From NCBI RefSeq assembly GCF_002929535.1, contig NZ_PJJO01000061.1, forward strand, positions 372,001 to 436,000: a stretch of 64,000 nucleotides of DNA. Direction: 5' to 3'. Source of the stretch: Cryobacterium sp. Y11. GTDB lineage: Bacteria > Actinomycetota > Actinomycetes > Actinomycetales > Microbacteriaceae. The notes beneath the pieces were generated by a model. It searched no databases. It was not told where the DNA came from and saw only the letters and a program-made list of their open reading frames with translations. Both the position numbers and the translations under genes were made by a program. Below, piece after piece: positions 1-7,671 of this stretch (positions are counted from its first letter, which is position 1; each line of letters opens with the position of its first letter).

Positions 1-2403
1 CTGATCGTCGCTCCACTAGGCATGCGGCACGACTTCATTTCATCCGGGGCCCGTCTCGGCGTCGAGGTGACGTTCATCAAGACGGCGGCTTTCGGGCTGC
101 CCGAGACGGGCATGTTCGTCACGAACTACGAGAGCGTGCGGGACGGCAAGATCGACCCGAATTTGTTCACGGCCACCAGCTTGGACGAGGCGAGCGTGTT
201 GCGCGACTACGGATCGAAGACCTTCCAGACCTTCCTGCACCTGTTCAAGGACATCGCGTTTCGGTTCGTGGCTACGGCGACACCATCGCCGAACCGTTTC
301 AAGGAGCTGTCGCACTACGCGGCCTACCTCGGAATCATGGACTCAGGGCAGATCCTCACCCGGTTCTTCCAACGCGATTCATCGTCGGCCGGCAACCTCA
401 CCCTGCATCCCCACAAGGAGCGCGAATTCTGGCTATGGCTGAACACCTGGGCGTGCTTCATCCAGAAGCCGTCGGACCTCGGCTATTCGGACGAAGGCTA
501 CGACCTCCCCGAACTCGACGTGCGGTTCCATCGCGTCGAGGTGAAAGACGGTGAGGTTCGTATGGACGGCGACGGGCAAGCGGTCCTCTTCGCAAACGGC
601 GCTCTCGGCCTGTCCGGCGCCGCGGTCGAGAAACGCAACAGCCTCTCCGCTCGAATCGAGAAGCTAACCGAGCTGGTCAACGAAGCACCTGCAGATCACT
701 TCATTCTCTGGCACACGCTGGAGGACGAACGAAAAGCGATCAAGAAGGCACTGCCTGAGGCGATGGAAATCTTTGGCAGCCTCGACCTCGACGAACGGGA
801 GGATCGCGCGGTGAAGTTCGCTGACGGTGAGACACGGATCCTCGCCACAAAGCCGAGCCTTTCCGGGTCGGGGTCGAACTTTCAGCGGCATTGCCATCGG
901 GCGATTTACGCGGGCATCGACTTCAAGTTCAACGACTTCATCCAGTCCGTTCACCGACTGCACCGATTCCTACAGACCGAGCGGGTGGAGATCGATGTGA
1001 TCCTGGCCGAGTCCGAAGAGTCAGTAATCGAGATCCTTCTGGCCAAGTGGGACCAGCACAAGAAGCTGACGGCAAGCATGTCGGACATCATCCGTGAGTT
1101 CGGTCTGGATGCCGGCGCGATCTCGCAGGCGCTGACCCGTTCGATGGGCGTTGAACGCGTCGAGGTGAGCGGCGAGAACTGGCAGTTCGCGCTCAACGAT
1201 TGCGTTCTGGAAACTCGCGATCACATGGCGACTGATTCGGTGGACATGATCCTGTCGTCCATCCCGTTCGGCACGCAGTATGAGTACTCCCCGAGCTACA
1301 ACGACTTCGGCCACACCGACGACAACGTGCACTTCTGGGAGCAGATGGACTACCTGACGCCGAACCTACTACGGGTACTCAAGCCGGGCCGAGTCGCCGC
1401 CATTCACGTGAAGGACCGAATCCTGTTCGGCAACGTCATGGGTACCGGTAACTCGACCGTGGAGCCGTTCCACGCGGAGACGCTGGCCCACTTCCGGAAG
1501 CACGGGTTCGACTACCTCGGCATGCACACGATCGTCACCGATGTCGTACGCGAGAACAACCAGACGTACCGCCTCGGCTACACGAAGATGCGCGCTGACG
1601 CATCGAGCATGGGTATGGGGATGCCGGAATACGTGCTGCTGTTCCGCAAGCCGCAAACAGACCGGTCGAAGGGCTGGGGCGACGAGCGGGTAACGAAGGA
1701 CATTTACGACCCGACAAAGCCGCTCGTCTACGCAAGGGATGAGGACGACGAAGAATACGCGGAAGAGGAATACGAGCGACCAGTGAAGGCCGAACCTGCC
1801 GCGCCGAACAACCCAGTCGACGGTTACTCGTTGGCACGCTGGCAGATCGACGCGCACGCATTCTGGCGTTCGTCTGGTGACCGCCACCTCACCCCTGAGG
1901 AGCTGTCGCAGCTCAAGCCTGAGGACATGTCGCGGCTGTTCACTGCGCAGACGGCCACGAGCGTTTACGACTACGAGAGCCACGTGAAAACGGGCGAGCT
2001 GCTCGCAGGTCGAAAGCGCCTCCCGTCCACGTTCATGTCCCTGGCGCCGGCGTCCTGGCACCCCGACGTGTGGCACGACGTGAACCGGATGCTGACCTTG
2101 AACGGTGAGCAGTCGCGGCGAAACCTCGTGATGCACACGTGTCCCTTGCAGTTCGACATCGTGGACCGCTTGATCACCGAGAAGAGCAACCCGGGCGACC
2201 TGATCTATGACCCGTTTGGCGGGCTGGGGACGGTCGTGCTCCGCGCGCTCAAGCTGGGGCGCCGCGGCCGTGCTGCCGAGCTCAACCCGGTCAGCTACTA
2301 CGACGGCGTGAAGTACCTCGAGGCTGAATCGGCCAAGCAGGACATGCCCACGCTGTTCGACCTGATCGACCTCGCGATGGAAGCTGAGCCCGTAGCCGTT
2401 TAG
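1..2403 (+). CDS. SNF2-like helicase fused to DNA methyltransferase (5' truncated)
   Basis: The frame is open from the first base, so the N-terminus (Walker A, motif Ia) lies outside the window; the ATG at 22 is internal. Counting from that Met, a DEAS box lies near residue 55, ATATPSP (motif III) at 84-90 and QSVHRLHRF (motif VI) at 308-316, the layout of an SF2/SNF2 helicase. A methyltransferase follows: SSIPF near 412, a variant of the (D/N/S)PP(Y/F) motif IV, and DPFGGLGT near 730 as the SAM-binding motif I. Motif IV before motif I is the beta-type order of N4-cytosine/N6-adenine methylases. A very acidic linker (DEDDEEYAEEEYE) sits near 573. Likely role, inferred: replication or genome modification that protects phage DNA from host restriction. 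The start cannot be seen; the domain calls are firm. Confidence 0.85.
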   Translation: MIVAPLGMRHDFISSGARLGVEVTFIKTAAFGLPETGMFVTNYESVRDGKIDPNLFTATSLDEASVLRDYGSKTFQTFLHLFKDIAFRFVATATPSPNRFKELSHYAAYLGIMDSGQILTRFFQRDSSSAGNLTLHPHKEREFWLWLNTWACFIQKPSDLGYSDEGYDLPELDVRFHRVEVKDGEVRMDGDGQAVLFANGALGLSGAAVEKRNSLSARIEKLTELVNEAPADHFILWHTLEDERKAIKKALPEAMEIFGSLDLDEREDRAVKFADGETRILATKPSLSGSGSNFQRHCHRAIYAGIDFKFNDFIQSVHRLHRFLQTERVEIDVILAESEESVIEILLAKWDQHKKLTASMSDIIREFGLDAGAISQALTRSMGVERVEVSGENWQFALNDCVLETRDHMATDSVDMILSSIPFGTQYEYSPSYNDFGHTDDNVHFWEQMDYLTPNLLRVLKPGRVAAIHVKDRILFGNVMGTGNSTVEPFHAETLAHFRKHGFDYLGMHTIVTDVVRENNQTYRLGYTKMRADASSMGMGMPEYVLLFRKPQTDRSKGWGDERVTKDIYDPTKPLVYARDEDDEEYAEEEYERPVKAEPAAPNNPVDGYSLARWQIDAHAFWRSSGDRHLTPEELSQLKPEDMSRLFTAQTATSVYDYESHVKTGELLAGRKRLPSTFMSLAPASWHPDVWHDVNRMLTLNGEQSRRNLVMHTCPLQFDIVDRLITEKSNPGDLIYDPFGGLGTVVLRALKLGRRGRAAELNPVSYYDGVKYLEAESAKQDMPTLFDLIDLAMEAEPVAV

Positions 2404-2421
2404 CTTTCACCACCTATTCAC

Positions 2422-2449
2422 AAGGCACCCGCCGTCTGGCCGGTGCCTT
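2422..2449 (+). terminator. Hairpin after the helicase-methylase gene
   Basis: AAGGCACC pairs perfectly with GGTGCCTT over a 12-base loop and is followed by TCCT, not a long T run. It sits in the 68-base gap before the next gene, so it could be a weak terminator or an mRNA 3' stabiliser. Confidence 0.45.
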
Positions 2450-2471
2450 TCCTGTACCCCAAGGAGACGAC

Positions 2472-2957
2472 ATGAACGAAAAAAAACGACGGAGAGGGCA
2501 ACTGATGGGCATGAACGACGATCGCGAGATGCTGGAAGTCGCCAAGGAAGAATGCGGGCGGCTGGAACGGGAGGTCGCGGCGCTCAAGCTGACGCTTGCC
2601 GAGGACACGAGGTACATGACCCGGATCGAGAGCGAACGCGACGCGGCCTATGCGGTAATCGAGGCAGTTCAGGAGGTAGTCAACAACGAGGCGATGCCTG
2701 ACGAGGTTCACGGCGACTCGTGGGTCATGGTTGAGGATTTGGCCCCGATTCTTGCGCAGTCACCCGCCGAAGCCCTGGCCGGGCATGACCGGAAGGTAGC
2801 TGCGAAGGCGCTGGACGTGGCGGCTGACTCATGGCTGCATGGCGCGTGGGGCAAGACTCCGCGTCGTGCGGATCGCATTGCTGATCGTATGGCCGCGTCA
2901 CAGTTCGCGGGCGATTGGCTCCGCGCTAGTGCTGCCGAGTACCGGGCGGTGGAGTAG
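2472..2957 (+). CDS. Early phage protein with N-terminal coiled coil, function unknown
   Basis: A 161-residue protein whose ATG is preceded by a strong AAGGAG. Residues about 15-60 are rich in charged heptads (Glu/Lys/Leu) and look like a coiled coil; the rest is an Ala-rich helical region. An in-frame ATG at residue 12 is a possible alternative start. The stop codon shares a base with the GTG of the next gene (TAGTG), so the two are translationally coupled. I recognise no family. It heads the run of small genes between the helicase-methylase and the excisionase-like gene, a typical place for phage accessory early proteins. Confidence 0.6.
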   Translation: MNEKKRRRGQLMGMNDDREMLEVAKEECGRLEREVAALKLTLAEDTRYMTRIESERDAAYAVIEAVQEVVNNEAMPDEVHGDSWVMVEDLAPILAQSPAEALAGHDRKVAAKALDVAADSWLHGAWGKTPRRADRIADRMAASQFAGDWLRASAAEYRAVE

Positions 2958-3307
2958 TGGCCGACTGGTCGATCAGCCACCCGCGCGCCCGCAAGGCTCA
3001 CCGCTGCGAAATGTGCCGTCGGGTCATTGGCGCGGGCGAGGTCTATAAGCGCGGCGCTGGCTTCGATGGCACCGCGTGGTCATGGAAAGAGTGCCTGCAC
3101 TGTGAGGCGGTGCTGCGGATCTACGGCCTCGGGGACGGCGAGTACAACGCAGATTCGTTCGAGGACTGGGCAAGCGACGGCGACGCACGCGACCTGAGCG
3201 AGGCCCGCGACATGGCCGGATTCCGCAAGCAGTGGCGCACCAAAGCTGGCAACCTGTGGCCGCTCCCGGCCCCTGAGTCGCCCGCAACGTCAGGGGGCGA
3301 GTCGTGA
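2957..3307 (+). CDS. Small zinc-knuckle early protein
   Basis: 116 residues from a GTG that overlaps the previous TAG; a GTGA overlap links it to the following gene. An N-terminal CEMC pair about 18 residues in and a CLHC pair about 28 residues later form a probable four-cysteine zinc site. The motif HRCEMC..V.GAGEVYKRGAG resembles small phage proteins that bind zinc and are otherwise uncharacterised. Function is unknown; nucleic-acid or protein binding is the inference from the zinc site. Confidence 0.6.
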   Translation: MADWSISHPRARKAHRCEMCRRVIGAGEVYKRGAGFDGTAWSWKECLHCEAVLRIYGLGDGEYNADSFEDWASDGDARDLSEARDMAGFRKQWRTKAGNLWPLPAPESPATSGGES

Positions 3308-3741
3308 GCCTGGTGCTCGTGAAGCATCGCCTGCCGCCCGTTTGGGATGGGCAGCGCGTCAAGTGGGACAAGTTTGAGCCCTCGCCCAAAACGTTCATCT
3401 GCCCGCCACCTCCGCCCAGCCGGTGCGACTGTGGCAGCGGCAATGCACCCCTGCTCGCTTCCGGTGCCCGCGAACCTAAACCCGGCGAGATGTTCGCATC
3501 CACGAAACGCGTGATGGGCCGATTTGGGCGCTGGCTGGAACGTCCAACGCTCGTCCCTGCGTGGCCCTTGCGTGATCTGTTCGCATTCCGTTGCCCGGAC
3601 TGCAAAGCCGACGGCGTGTGGGACATGCGAACGGATGAGTGGTGGACGCTCGGCCCGGAAGACTACGGGCCTCAGGGCTCAGAACGTCCAATCGAACGCG
3701 AATGGAGTGGCGGGCTATTCGACCTGCTGGAGGAGTCGTGA
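3304..3741 (+). CDS. Small cysteine-containing early protein, unknown function
   Basis: 145 residues, GTG start overlapping the previous TGA. A Pro-rich stretch (PPPPPSRCDCG) gives a CxC pair near residue 40 and a second pair, CPDC, lies near residue 99, so one zinc site is likely. The C-terminal third is rich in Trp and acidic residues (DEWWTLGPEDYG). No family recognised. It is coupled by GTGA overlaps on both sides and so belongs to the early-gene cluster. Confidence 0.55.
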   Translation: MSLVLVKHRLPPVWDGQRVKWDKFEPSPKTFICPPPPPSRCDCGSGNAPLLASGAREPKPGEMFASTKRVMGRFGRWLERPTLVPAWPLRDLFAFRCPDCKADGVWDMRTDEWWTLGPEDYGPQGSERPIEREWSGGLFDLLEES

Positions 3742-3962
3742 GCCCGCAGCTAGTGCTTGACCCAATCCACTGGGTCGGGGACGCGCCGACGAGCCTGCAT
3801 GGTAACGGCGCGACCTCGTTCAACCGCACAGCGCGTGAACCCGCGAATGTCACATGCGTTCTGTGCCGGACGATACTCGCCCGTGCTGAACCAATCGAGA
3901 CCACAGCACAACCGGTCCCACCAACCCAAACAACGGCCATAGAGGCCAGAGACGAGATTTGA
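3738..3962 (+). CDS. Small early protein with one CxxC knuckle
   Basis: The GTG at 3738 overlaps the preceding TGA and gives 74 residues; an upstream in-frame start at 3639 would lie wholly inside the previous gene and is less likely. The centre holds TCVLCRTIL, a single CxxC; the tail is Pro/Thr-rich. No family recognised. A lone CxxC could be half of an intermolecular zinc site or be structural only. Confidence 0.5.
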   Translation: MSPQLVLDPIHWVGDAPTSLHGNGATSFNRTAREPANVTCVLCRTILARAEPIETTAQPVPPTQTTAIEARDEI

Positions 3963-3965
3963 ACC

Positions 3966-4169
3966 ATGGGCGATAACGAACTGAACGCGGCCATCGAGGT
4001 TGCGCAGGGCAAGTATTTTGCAGAGCTTGACCAGCTTCTGCCGGACGGAATGTTGAGCGATGAGTGGCTGCCCATCGTGGAGAACTGCACCGGCGAGATC
4101 GAGGGATACCGCGAGCACATCGATGAGACATGGGAAGACCGATTCGACCTGCACGGGGTGGCGCTGTGA
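3966..4169 (+). CDS. Small acidic early protein
   Basis: 67 residues, strongly acidic (clusters such as DETWEDRFD), ATG three bases after the previous stop. The stop overlaps the GTG of the next gene. Acidic phage early proteins of this size sometimes mimic DNA or inhibit host factors, but nothing in the sequence proves it. No family recognised. Confidence 0.5.
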   Translation: MGDNELNAAIEVAQGKYFAELDQLLPDGMLSDEWLPIVENCTGEIEGYREHIDETWEDRFDLHGVAL

Positions 4170-4795
4170 GCAAGCACACGGAACTGATCGCGCCCCTGCC
4201 CGACGACGCACGGTTCGACGGGTACTACTTCGGATTCGACCCGACGGGAATCGGCATTGTTGACGCGATTCTGTCGGCGGTTGCGGTCGCCGGGAAGGGA
4301 TCGCACCACACGGAAAGCTGGAGTGAAGAGAACGACTACTACGCCGATGGTCGACCGGGGCTGGTGGGCGGCACGAGCGGCGCTGACACGATCCAGAAGA
4401 ACGCGGAACGGTCGGCTGAGGTTGTCCGAGCGTTGCTCGCCGAGATTGCCAGTCTCAAGGCTGCCGCTGAGTCGCCGACCACTCCTCTCGACGGGCATGG
4501 CACGGCCCGGCTCTACGACGTGCGAGCGTACCTCGAAAAGACGCTCGACAACATCGAGGACAGCGCTCAGGGGTGGACGGCCTCAGACGTTCGAACCTTC
4601 ATCAGGGATGCACTCGAGCTTGCTGTCGAGAATGAGCCTGAGTCGCCGACCACTGTTGAGTGGGGGGTGCAAGTCGGACTTTACCCGGACGGATCGAACT
4701 ACTACCAGGCGGCCTCGAGCGAGAAGGAGGCTCGCGGGCTCAAGAGTCGTAGTGCCGCTAAGCGCACAGTGACTCCGTGGGTGGTGCAGTCATGA
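4166..4795 (+). CDS. Early phage protein with duplicated ESPTT segments
   Basis: 209 residues from the GTG at 4166 (GTGA overlap); a longer reading from 4130 would run through the previous gene. The protein has an N-terminal globular part with Tyr/Gly-rich FDGYYFGFDPTG, then two copies of ESPTT that mark a domain boundary or duplication, then a C-terminal piece (VQVGLYPDGSNYYQAASSEKEA) that looks like a small alpha/beta fold seen as a stand-alone protein in actinophages. The stop overlaps the next ATG (ATGA). Function unknown. Confidence 0.55.
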   Translation: MSKHTELIAPLPDDARFDGYYFGFDPTGIGIVDAILSAVAVAGKGSHHTESWSEENDYYADGRPGLVGGTSGADTIQKNAERSAEVVRALLAEIASLKAAAESPTTPLDGHGTARLYDVRAYLEKTLDNIEDSAQGWTASDVRTFIRDALELAVENEPESPTTVEWGVQVGLYPDGSNYYQAASSEKEARGLKSRSAAKRTVTPWVVQS

Positions 4796-5070
4796 CCGCC
4801 GCACGGGATGAGCTGGCACGCGCGATCGAATCCGGCCAGCCGCCGGCGCCCATCCCACGGTTGAAGATCACCGCCCTGGTCGGCGGCGGCCACGAGATCC
4901 GCGTCCGGCAATCCGAGATCGACGGGTTGACCATGAGCGAACTCACCGCGGCGATCAGCGCCCTGCGCATCGGAGGCAGACGCATCGGGCCCGATGACCT
5001 CGGCCCATCTATCGAGAAATTCCACCCACACCGATGGGTGATCCCCATCACGAATGGAGATGAAGAATGA
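4792..5070 (+). CDS. Small early protein, unknown function
   Basis: 92 residues, ATG overlapping the previous TGA; an in-frame alternative start at 4777 lies inside the previous gene. Central segment RLKITALVGGGHEIRVRQSEIDGLTMSEL predicts two strands followed by a helix. The stop overlaps the ATG of the next gene, so it is a link in the coupled early operon. No family recognised. Confidence 0.5.
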   Translation: MTAARDELARAIESGQPPAPIPRLKITALVGGGHEIRVRQSEIDGLTMSELTAAISALRIGGRRIGPDDLGPSIEKFHPHRWVIPITNGDEE

Positions 5071-5933
5071 GCTACTTGACCTGCATTACGAACGATCTAG
5101 ACGACGTCAGATCATGCGTCGTCAACGGCCAGCACGCCAGCAACTGCGACGGACGGGAATGGCAGTACGACCGTGAGGCCGAATGCTCCTACCCGACGAA
5201 CAACGAATGCGGCGGATGCTTGCCGGCGCCCGCCGAGCACGGCATGCTCTGCTGGTCCTGCTACGCCAAGACTCGGGATGCACTGAAAATCGCCCTGGAC
5301 ATGATCACCCACCTATGTTCAATCTCTCGGGCCCAGCAACTCGACAACAACGGGGTGCGCGCATCCGCAACATGGATCCTCCCCGTGCCCAACACCTGGC
5401 GCACCGCCGACGAGCTGATCATGCTGCTCGGGCATCCGGCGCCGGGATTCCCGAGCGATGCCGTCGTGTGGGAGATCGAAGCGATCACCGAGCGCTACCT
5501 CGACGCGATCGACGTCGACGAGTGGGTCGCACGCCAGGACGGCGCCGAAGCTGCCGTGCGATTCTTCCGCATCATGCAGAACGCCATGGCTCAGCACCCC
5601 ATGGCCGACGTCGAGCACAAGGTGAAGAACGTCAGGTGCCATGAGTGCCGGCAGTTGAACCTCGTGTGGAAGCCGCCGCTCGACTTCGACGGGCCGATCC
5701 ACATCGTGTGCTCAACCCCGGAGTGCGGGTTCGTGGTGGACGACACGCTCTACGCCGTTCTCGCGGCGTCGCAGTTGGAGAAGGTCACGTCGGCCATGAA
5801 GGAGACGAAAGCCGCTGAGCTCGCCGAGGCGCGGGCGGCGCGGGCCATTGAGAAGCGGCGCATCACTGCGGCCGGGAAGGCGGTGGAGAGAGCCGCAGAG
5901 GATGCCGCGATCGAAGCCCGCGGGGCCGCGTGA
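5067..5933 (+). CDS. Cys-rich early protein with two zinc-binding regions
   Basis: 288 residues, ATGA overlap at the start and GTGA at the end. The first 70 residues carry eight or nine Cys/His in close order (CDGREW, ECGGC, CWSCYAK), probably one or two zinc fingers. A middle all-helical region follows. A second site, CHECRQLNL with CSTPECGF about 25 residues later, lies near residue 192; the last 50 residues are Ala/Glu/Arg-rich and form one long helix. The architecture (finger, helical core, finger) is common to actinophage proteins next to HTH genes. Function unknown, DNA binding likely. Confidence 0.6.
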   Translation: MSYLTCITNDLDDVRSCVVNGQHASNCDGREWQYDREAECSYPTNNECGGCLPAPAEHGMLCWSCYAKTRDALKIALDMITHLCSISRAQQLDNNGVRASATWILPVPNTWRTADELIMLLGHPAPGFPSDAVVWEIEAITERYLDAIDVDEWVARQDGAEAAVRFFRIMQNAMAQHPMADVEHKVKNVRCHECRQLNLVWKPPLDFDGPIHIVCSTPECGFVVDDTLYAVLAASQLEKVTSAMKETKAAELAEARAARAIEKRRITAAGKAVERAAEDAAIEARGAA

Positions 5934-6136
5934 CCACCTCAGCCCAGTGGATGAGCATCAAGGAAGCCGCGGCAGTCACGAAGCGCCATCGCATGACCAT
6001 CTGGCGGTGGGTCGAAGCCGGGTACGTGAGAACGCTCACGACGCCCGGCAGCCACCGAGTGCTCGTGCGGAGGTCCGACATCACCGAGACGGAGAGGGTG
6101 CTATTCGACGGCGAGATCCCCGCGAAACGCACCTGA
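5930..6136 (+). CDS. Excisionase-like / MerR-type helix-turn-helix protein
   Basis: 68 residues, GTG start overlapping the previous TGA. Residues about 9-52 (IKEAAAVTKRHRMTIWRWVE, then the wing GYVRTLTTPGSHRVL and RRSDI) match the HTH_17/BldC-excisionase fold: a helix-turn-helix followed by the GSHR wing. Such proteins act as recombination directionality factors or small regulators. The integrase is not in the window, so which role applies cannot be decided. It is the last gene of the coupled early cluster and is followed by 512 non-coding bases with operator-like repeats. Confidence 0.75.
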   Translation: MTTSAQWMSIKEAAAVTKRHRMTIWRWVEAGYVRTLTTPGSHRVLVRRSDITETERVLFDGEIPAKRT

Positions 6137-6648
6137 TCGAAACCCACCCAGCAAGTTCGCTTGCAAATAGGTGGAAATGTTTCACTTCATGTTACAATCG
6201 ATGACAGCAGCATAGCTGAATCAACTGCTCAACAAGCCCTCGTCTTTCCCGCATGAACAGCGGATGTGACCGGGGCTTTACCTGTCCCGTTGGGACACCC
6301 GGGCATGTCCCGTAGGTGTCCCAACGGGACAACCCTCACACTTCCCAGTCGAGCACCGCCGACACCTAGCAGCCTCGTCATAGGCCAACACGGTCGAGTG
6401 CTTCGGCTGGGAACAACTTGCCACCGAACCCCAACGGAACGGCCGTACACCGCGGTGCCCAGCGGCGGCAACAGAGCGGGCAACATCGAGCGCAGAGCGG
6501 GGCCGGGCGGTATACCCACCGGCCTCGCGAACGCGCCCGTCAACCAAATCGCGCCCTGATCCATTGGGATGCGCGGCACTTAGTGGCGAATCGTGATTTG
6601 CCGATCAACCAAATATCACCCAGCAGTTACCGACACCAAGGAGTAACC
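6137..6648. other. 512-base non-coding region between early cluster and next genes
   Basis: No open frame here has credible codon use or a ribosome site; the readable frames are rich in Pro, Arg and Thr. The left part is AT-richer (TTACAAT at 6192-6198 could be a -10 box, but no good -35 sits at 16-19 bases). The middle holds the TGTCCC inverted repeats described separately. ATCAACCAAAT-like repeats occur at about 6540 and 6605, just before the next gene's AAGGAG. It probably is a regulatory or replication-control region. Confidence 0.5.
6283..6331. promoter_or_regulatory. TGTCCC palindrome cluster (candidate operator or stem-loop)
   Basis: TGTCCCGTTGGGACAC (6283-6298) and its exact reverse complement GTGTCCCAACGGGACA (6316-6331) flank a 17-base centre that has a third TGTCCCG (6306-6312). 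Each arm is itself a 6-bp inverted repeat, TGTCCC-N3-GGGACA, as expected of a dimeric repressor site. As RNA the whole would form a 16-bp hairpin. Confidence 0.6.
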
Positions 6649-6939
6649 ATGACCGCCATAACCCCCGGCCGCATCGTCCAGTTCACCATCACTGAGCAGC
6701 AGGCAAAACAGATCAACTCTCAGCGCACCCAGGCAGGACACGCCACCAAGACCGGGAACGTCGCTCGCGAGGGCGACAGCTTTCCACTGATCGTCGTGCG
6801 CGTGTGGGCAGGTGAGTCAGTGAACGGGCAGCTTTTCCTCGACGGCAATGACACTCTCTGGGTGTGCAGCGCCAACCACGAGGATGCCGAGCTACCAATT
6901 GGCCAGTACGGCAAGTGGCGCTGGCCTGAGCGAGCCTGA
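6649..6939 (+). CDS. Small phage protein, unknown function
   Basis: 96 residues; AAGGAG lies 7 bases before ATG 6649, which fixes the start (longer in-frame readings have no ribosome site). Predicted beta-rich: GRIVQFTITEQQAKQINSQR, then VVRVWAGESVNGQLFLDGN and the tail WVCSANHEDAELPIGQYGKW. It has the look of the small beta-barrel proteins common in actinophages near replication genes. No family name can be given. Its stop overlaps the ATG of the 33-residue frame that follows (TGATG). Confidence 0.65.
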   Translation: MTAITPGRIVQFTITEQQAKQINSQRTQAGHATKTGNVAREGDSFPLIVVRVWAGESVNGQLFLDGNDTLWVCSANHEDAELPIGQYGKWRWPERA

Positions 6940-7040
6940 TGATCTGGCACTCGTACAGCGGCAACGTCAGCGCCCCGCCCTCCAAAAAAGCCAAGGGCCG
7001 GATTCAGCAGAAGCGCAAGCCGCGCAAGCGCCGCACCTGA
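6939..7040 (+). CDS. 33-residue basic peptide
   Basis: ATG overlaps the previous stop (TGATG), a coupling that supports translation. The peptide has 13 Lys/Arg and ends KRKPRKRRT, so it carries a strong positive charge at its C-terminus. It could bind nucleic acid; it could also be an unselected frame. No family recognised. Confidence 0.45.
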   Translation: MIWHSYSGNVSAPPSKKAKGRIQQKRKPRKRRT

Positions 7041-7169
7041 GTCGCCCCCAACGCTTCCCACCCATCGTGTCAACGCCGTTTGCATTGGCGGCAAAGGACC
7101 CCCACAGGCTGACTCTCTGCAGCTGGGGCACCTGCACGGATGGGTGGGGCCACACCTGAGAGGTCAGCC

Positions 7170-7241
7170 GTGACGGACGCTGAGATTGAGGAAGCATACG
7201 CCGTGCAGTTCGATGACGAACACCTGGTGGACGAGCAATAA
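7170..7241 (+). CDS. Possible 23-residue acidic peptide
   Basis: GTG start after GAGAGGTCA; reads MTDAEIEEAYAVQF and ends in acidic DDEHLVDEQ. The gap it lies in (7041-7330) otherwise has a 30-codon frame at 7067-7159 with weaker support, and a hairpin. Short acidic frames with a good ribosome site are frequent in actinophages; existence is uncertain. Confidence 0.3.
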   Translation: MTDAEIEEAYAVQFDDEHLVDEQ

Positions 7242-7265
7242 CAGGCCGTAAGGTCTCCGAAAACA

Positions 7266-7300
7266 CGGGGTTTGACTTCCCCGTTCGGGGAGCAACCCCG
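7266..7300 (+). other. Two-tier hairpin upstream of the HNH gene
   Basis: CGGGGTT (7266-7272) pairs with AACCCCG (7294-7300); inside, TCCCC pairs with GGGGA around a GTTC tetraloop. There is no T run, so it is not a classical terminator. It lies 20-30 bases before the GGAGG of the HNH gene and could control its mRNA. Confidence 0.45.
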
Positions 7301-7330
7301 GAAAGACGCGGAAGTCACGGAGGTAGCACG

Positions 7331-7651
7331 ATGGCCAGGACGAACACGAGACGCATGAACACACTTCGCGCCGACTTCTTTGACCAGGGCAAAGCGCAGT
7401 CAACCTCCGACGATCCCGACACCCGGGCGTTATCCAACTGCTGGTTATGCAAGGCACCCGTCGACTACATAGCCGAACCGCACAGCACCGACGACTCACA
7501 CAACCTCGACCATTACTACATCGTTCGTGACTACCCCGAACTTGAGGAAGACGTCGACAACTTCAGGCATAGCCACCGACTCTGTAACTTGAACCGCGGC
7601 ACACGGGCGCCAAGCCTCGGACTCGGTGACGCTGTCGCTGACTGGTGGTGA
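7331..7651 (+). CDS. HNH endonuclease (phage)
   Basis: 106 residues, ATG after GGAGG. CWLC (37-40) and a second metal position at C85 frame the nuclease core: LDHYYIV (His61) and NFRHSHRLCN (Asn77, His82) correspond to H-N-H of the beta-beta-alpha-metal fold. Stand-alone HNH proteins just upstream of terminase genes assist terminase in packaging in HK97-like phages (established for HK97 gp74); here four small genes separate it from the small terminase at 8718, so a packaging role is plausible but inferred. Confidence 0.8.
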   Translation: MARTNTRRMNTLRADFFDQGKAQSTSDDPDTRALSNCWLCKAPVDYIAEPHSTDDSHNLDHYYIVRDYPELEEDVDNFRHSHRLCNLNRGTRAPSLGLGDAVADWW

Positions 7652-7671
7652 ACACGATGACAGGAGCACTC

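Noticed and set aside
6229..6579. Open frames of 97-116 codons on both strands in the early non-coding region
   Set aside because: Pro/Arg/Thr-rich translation, no ribosome site, and they run through the palindrome cluster.
7067..7159. 30-residue frame before the HNH gene
   Set aside because: No clear ribosome site and no coupling; composition is not distinctive.
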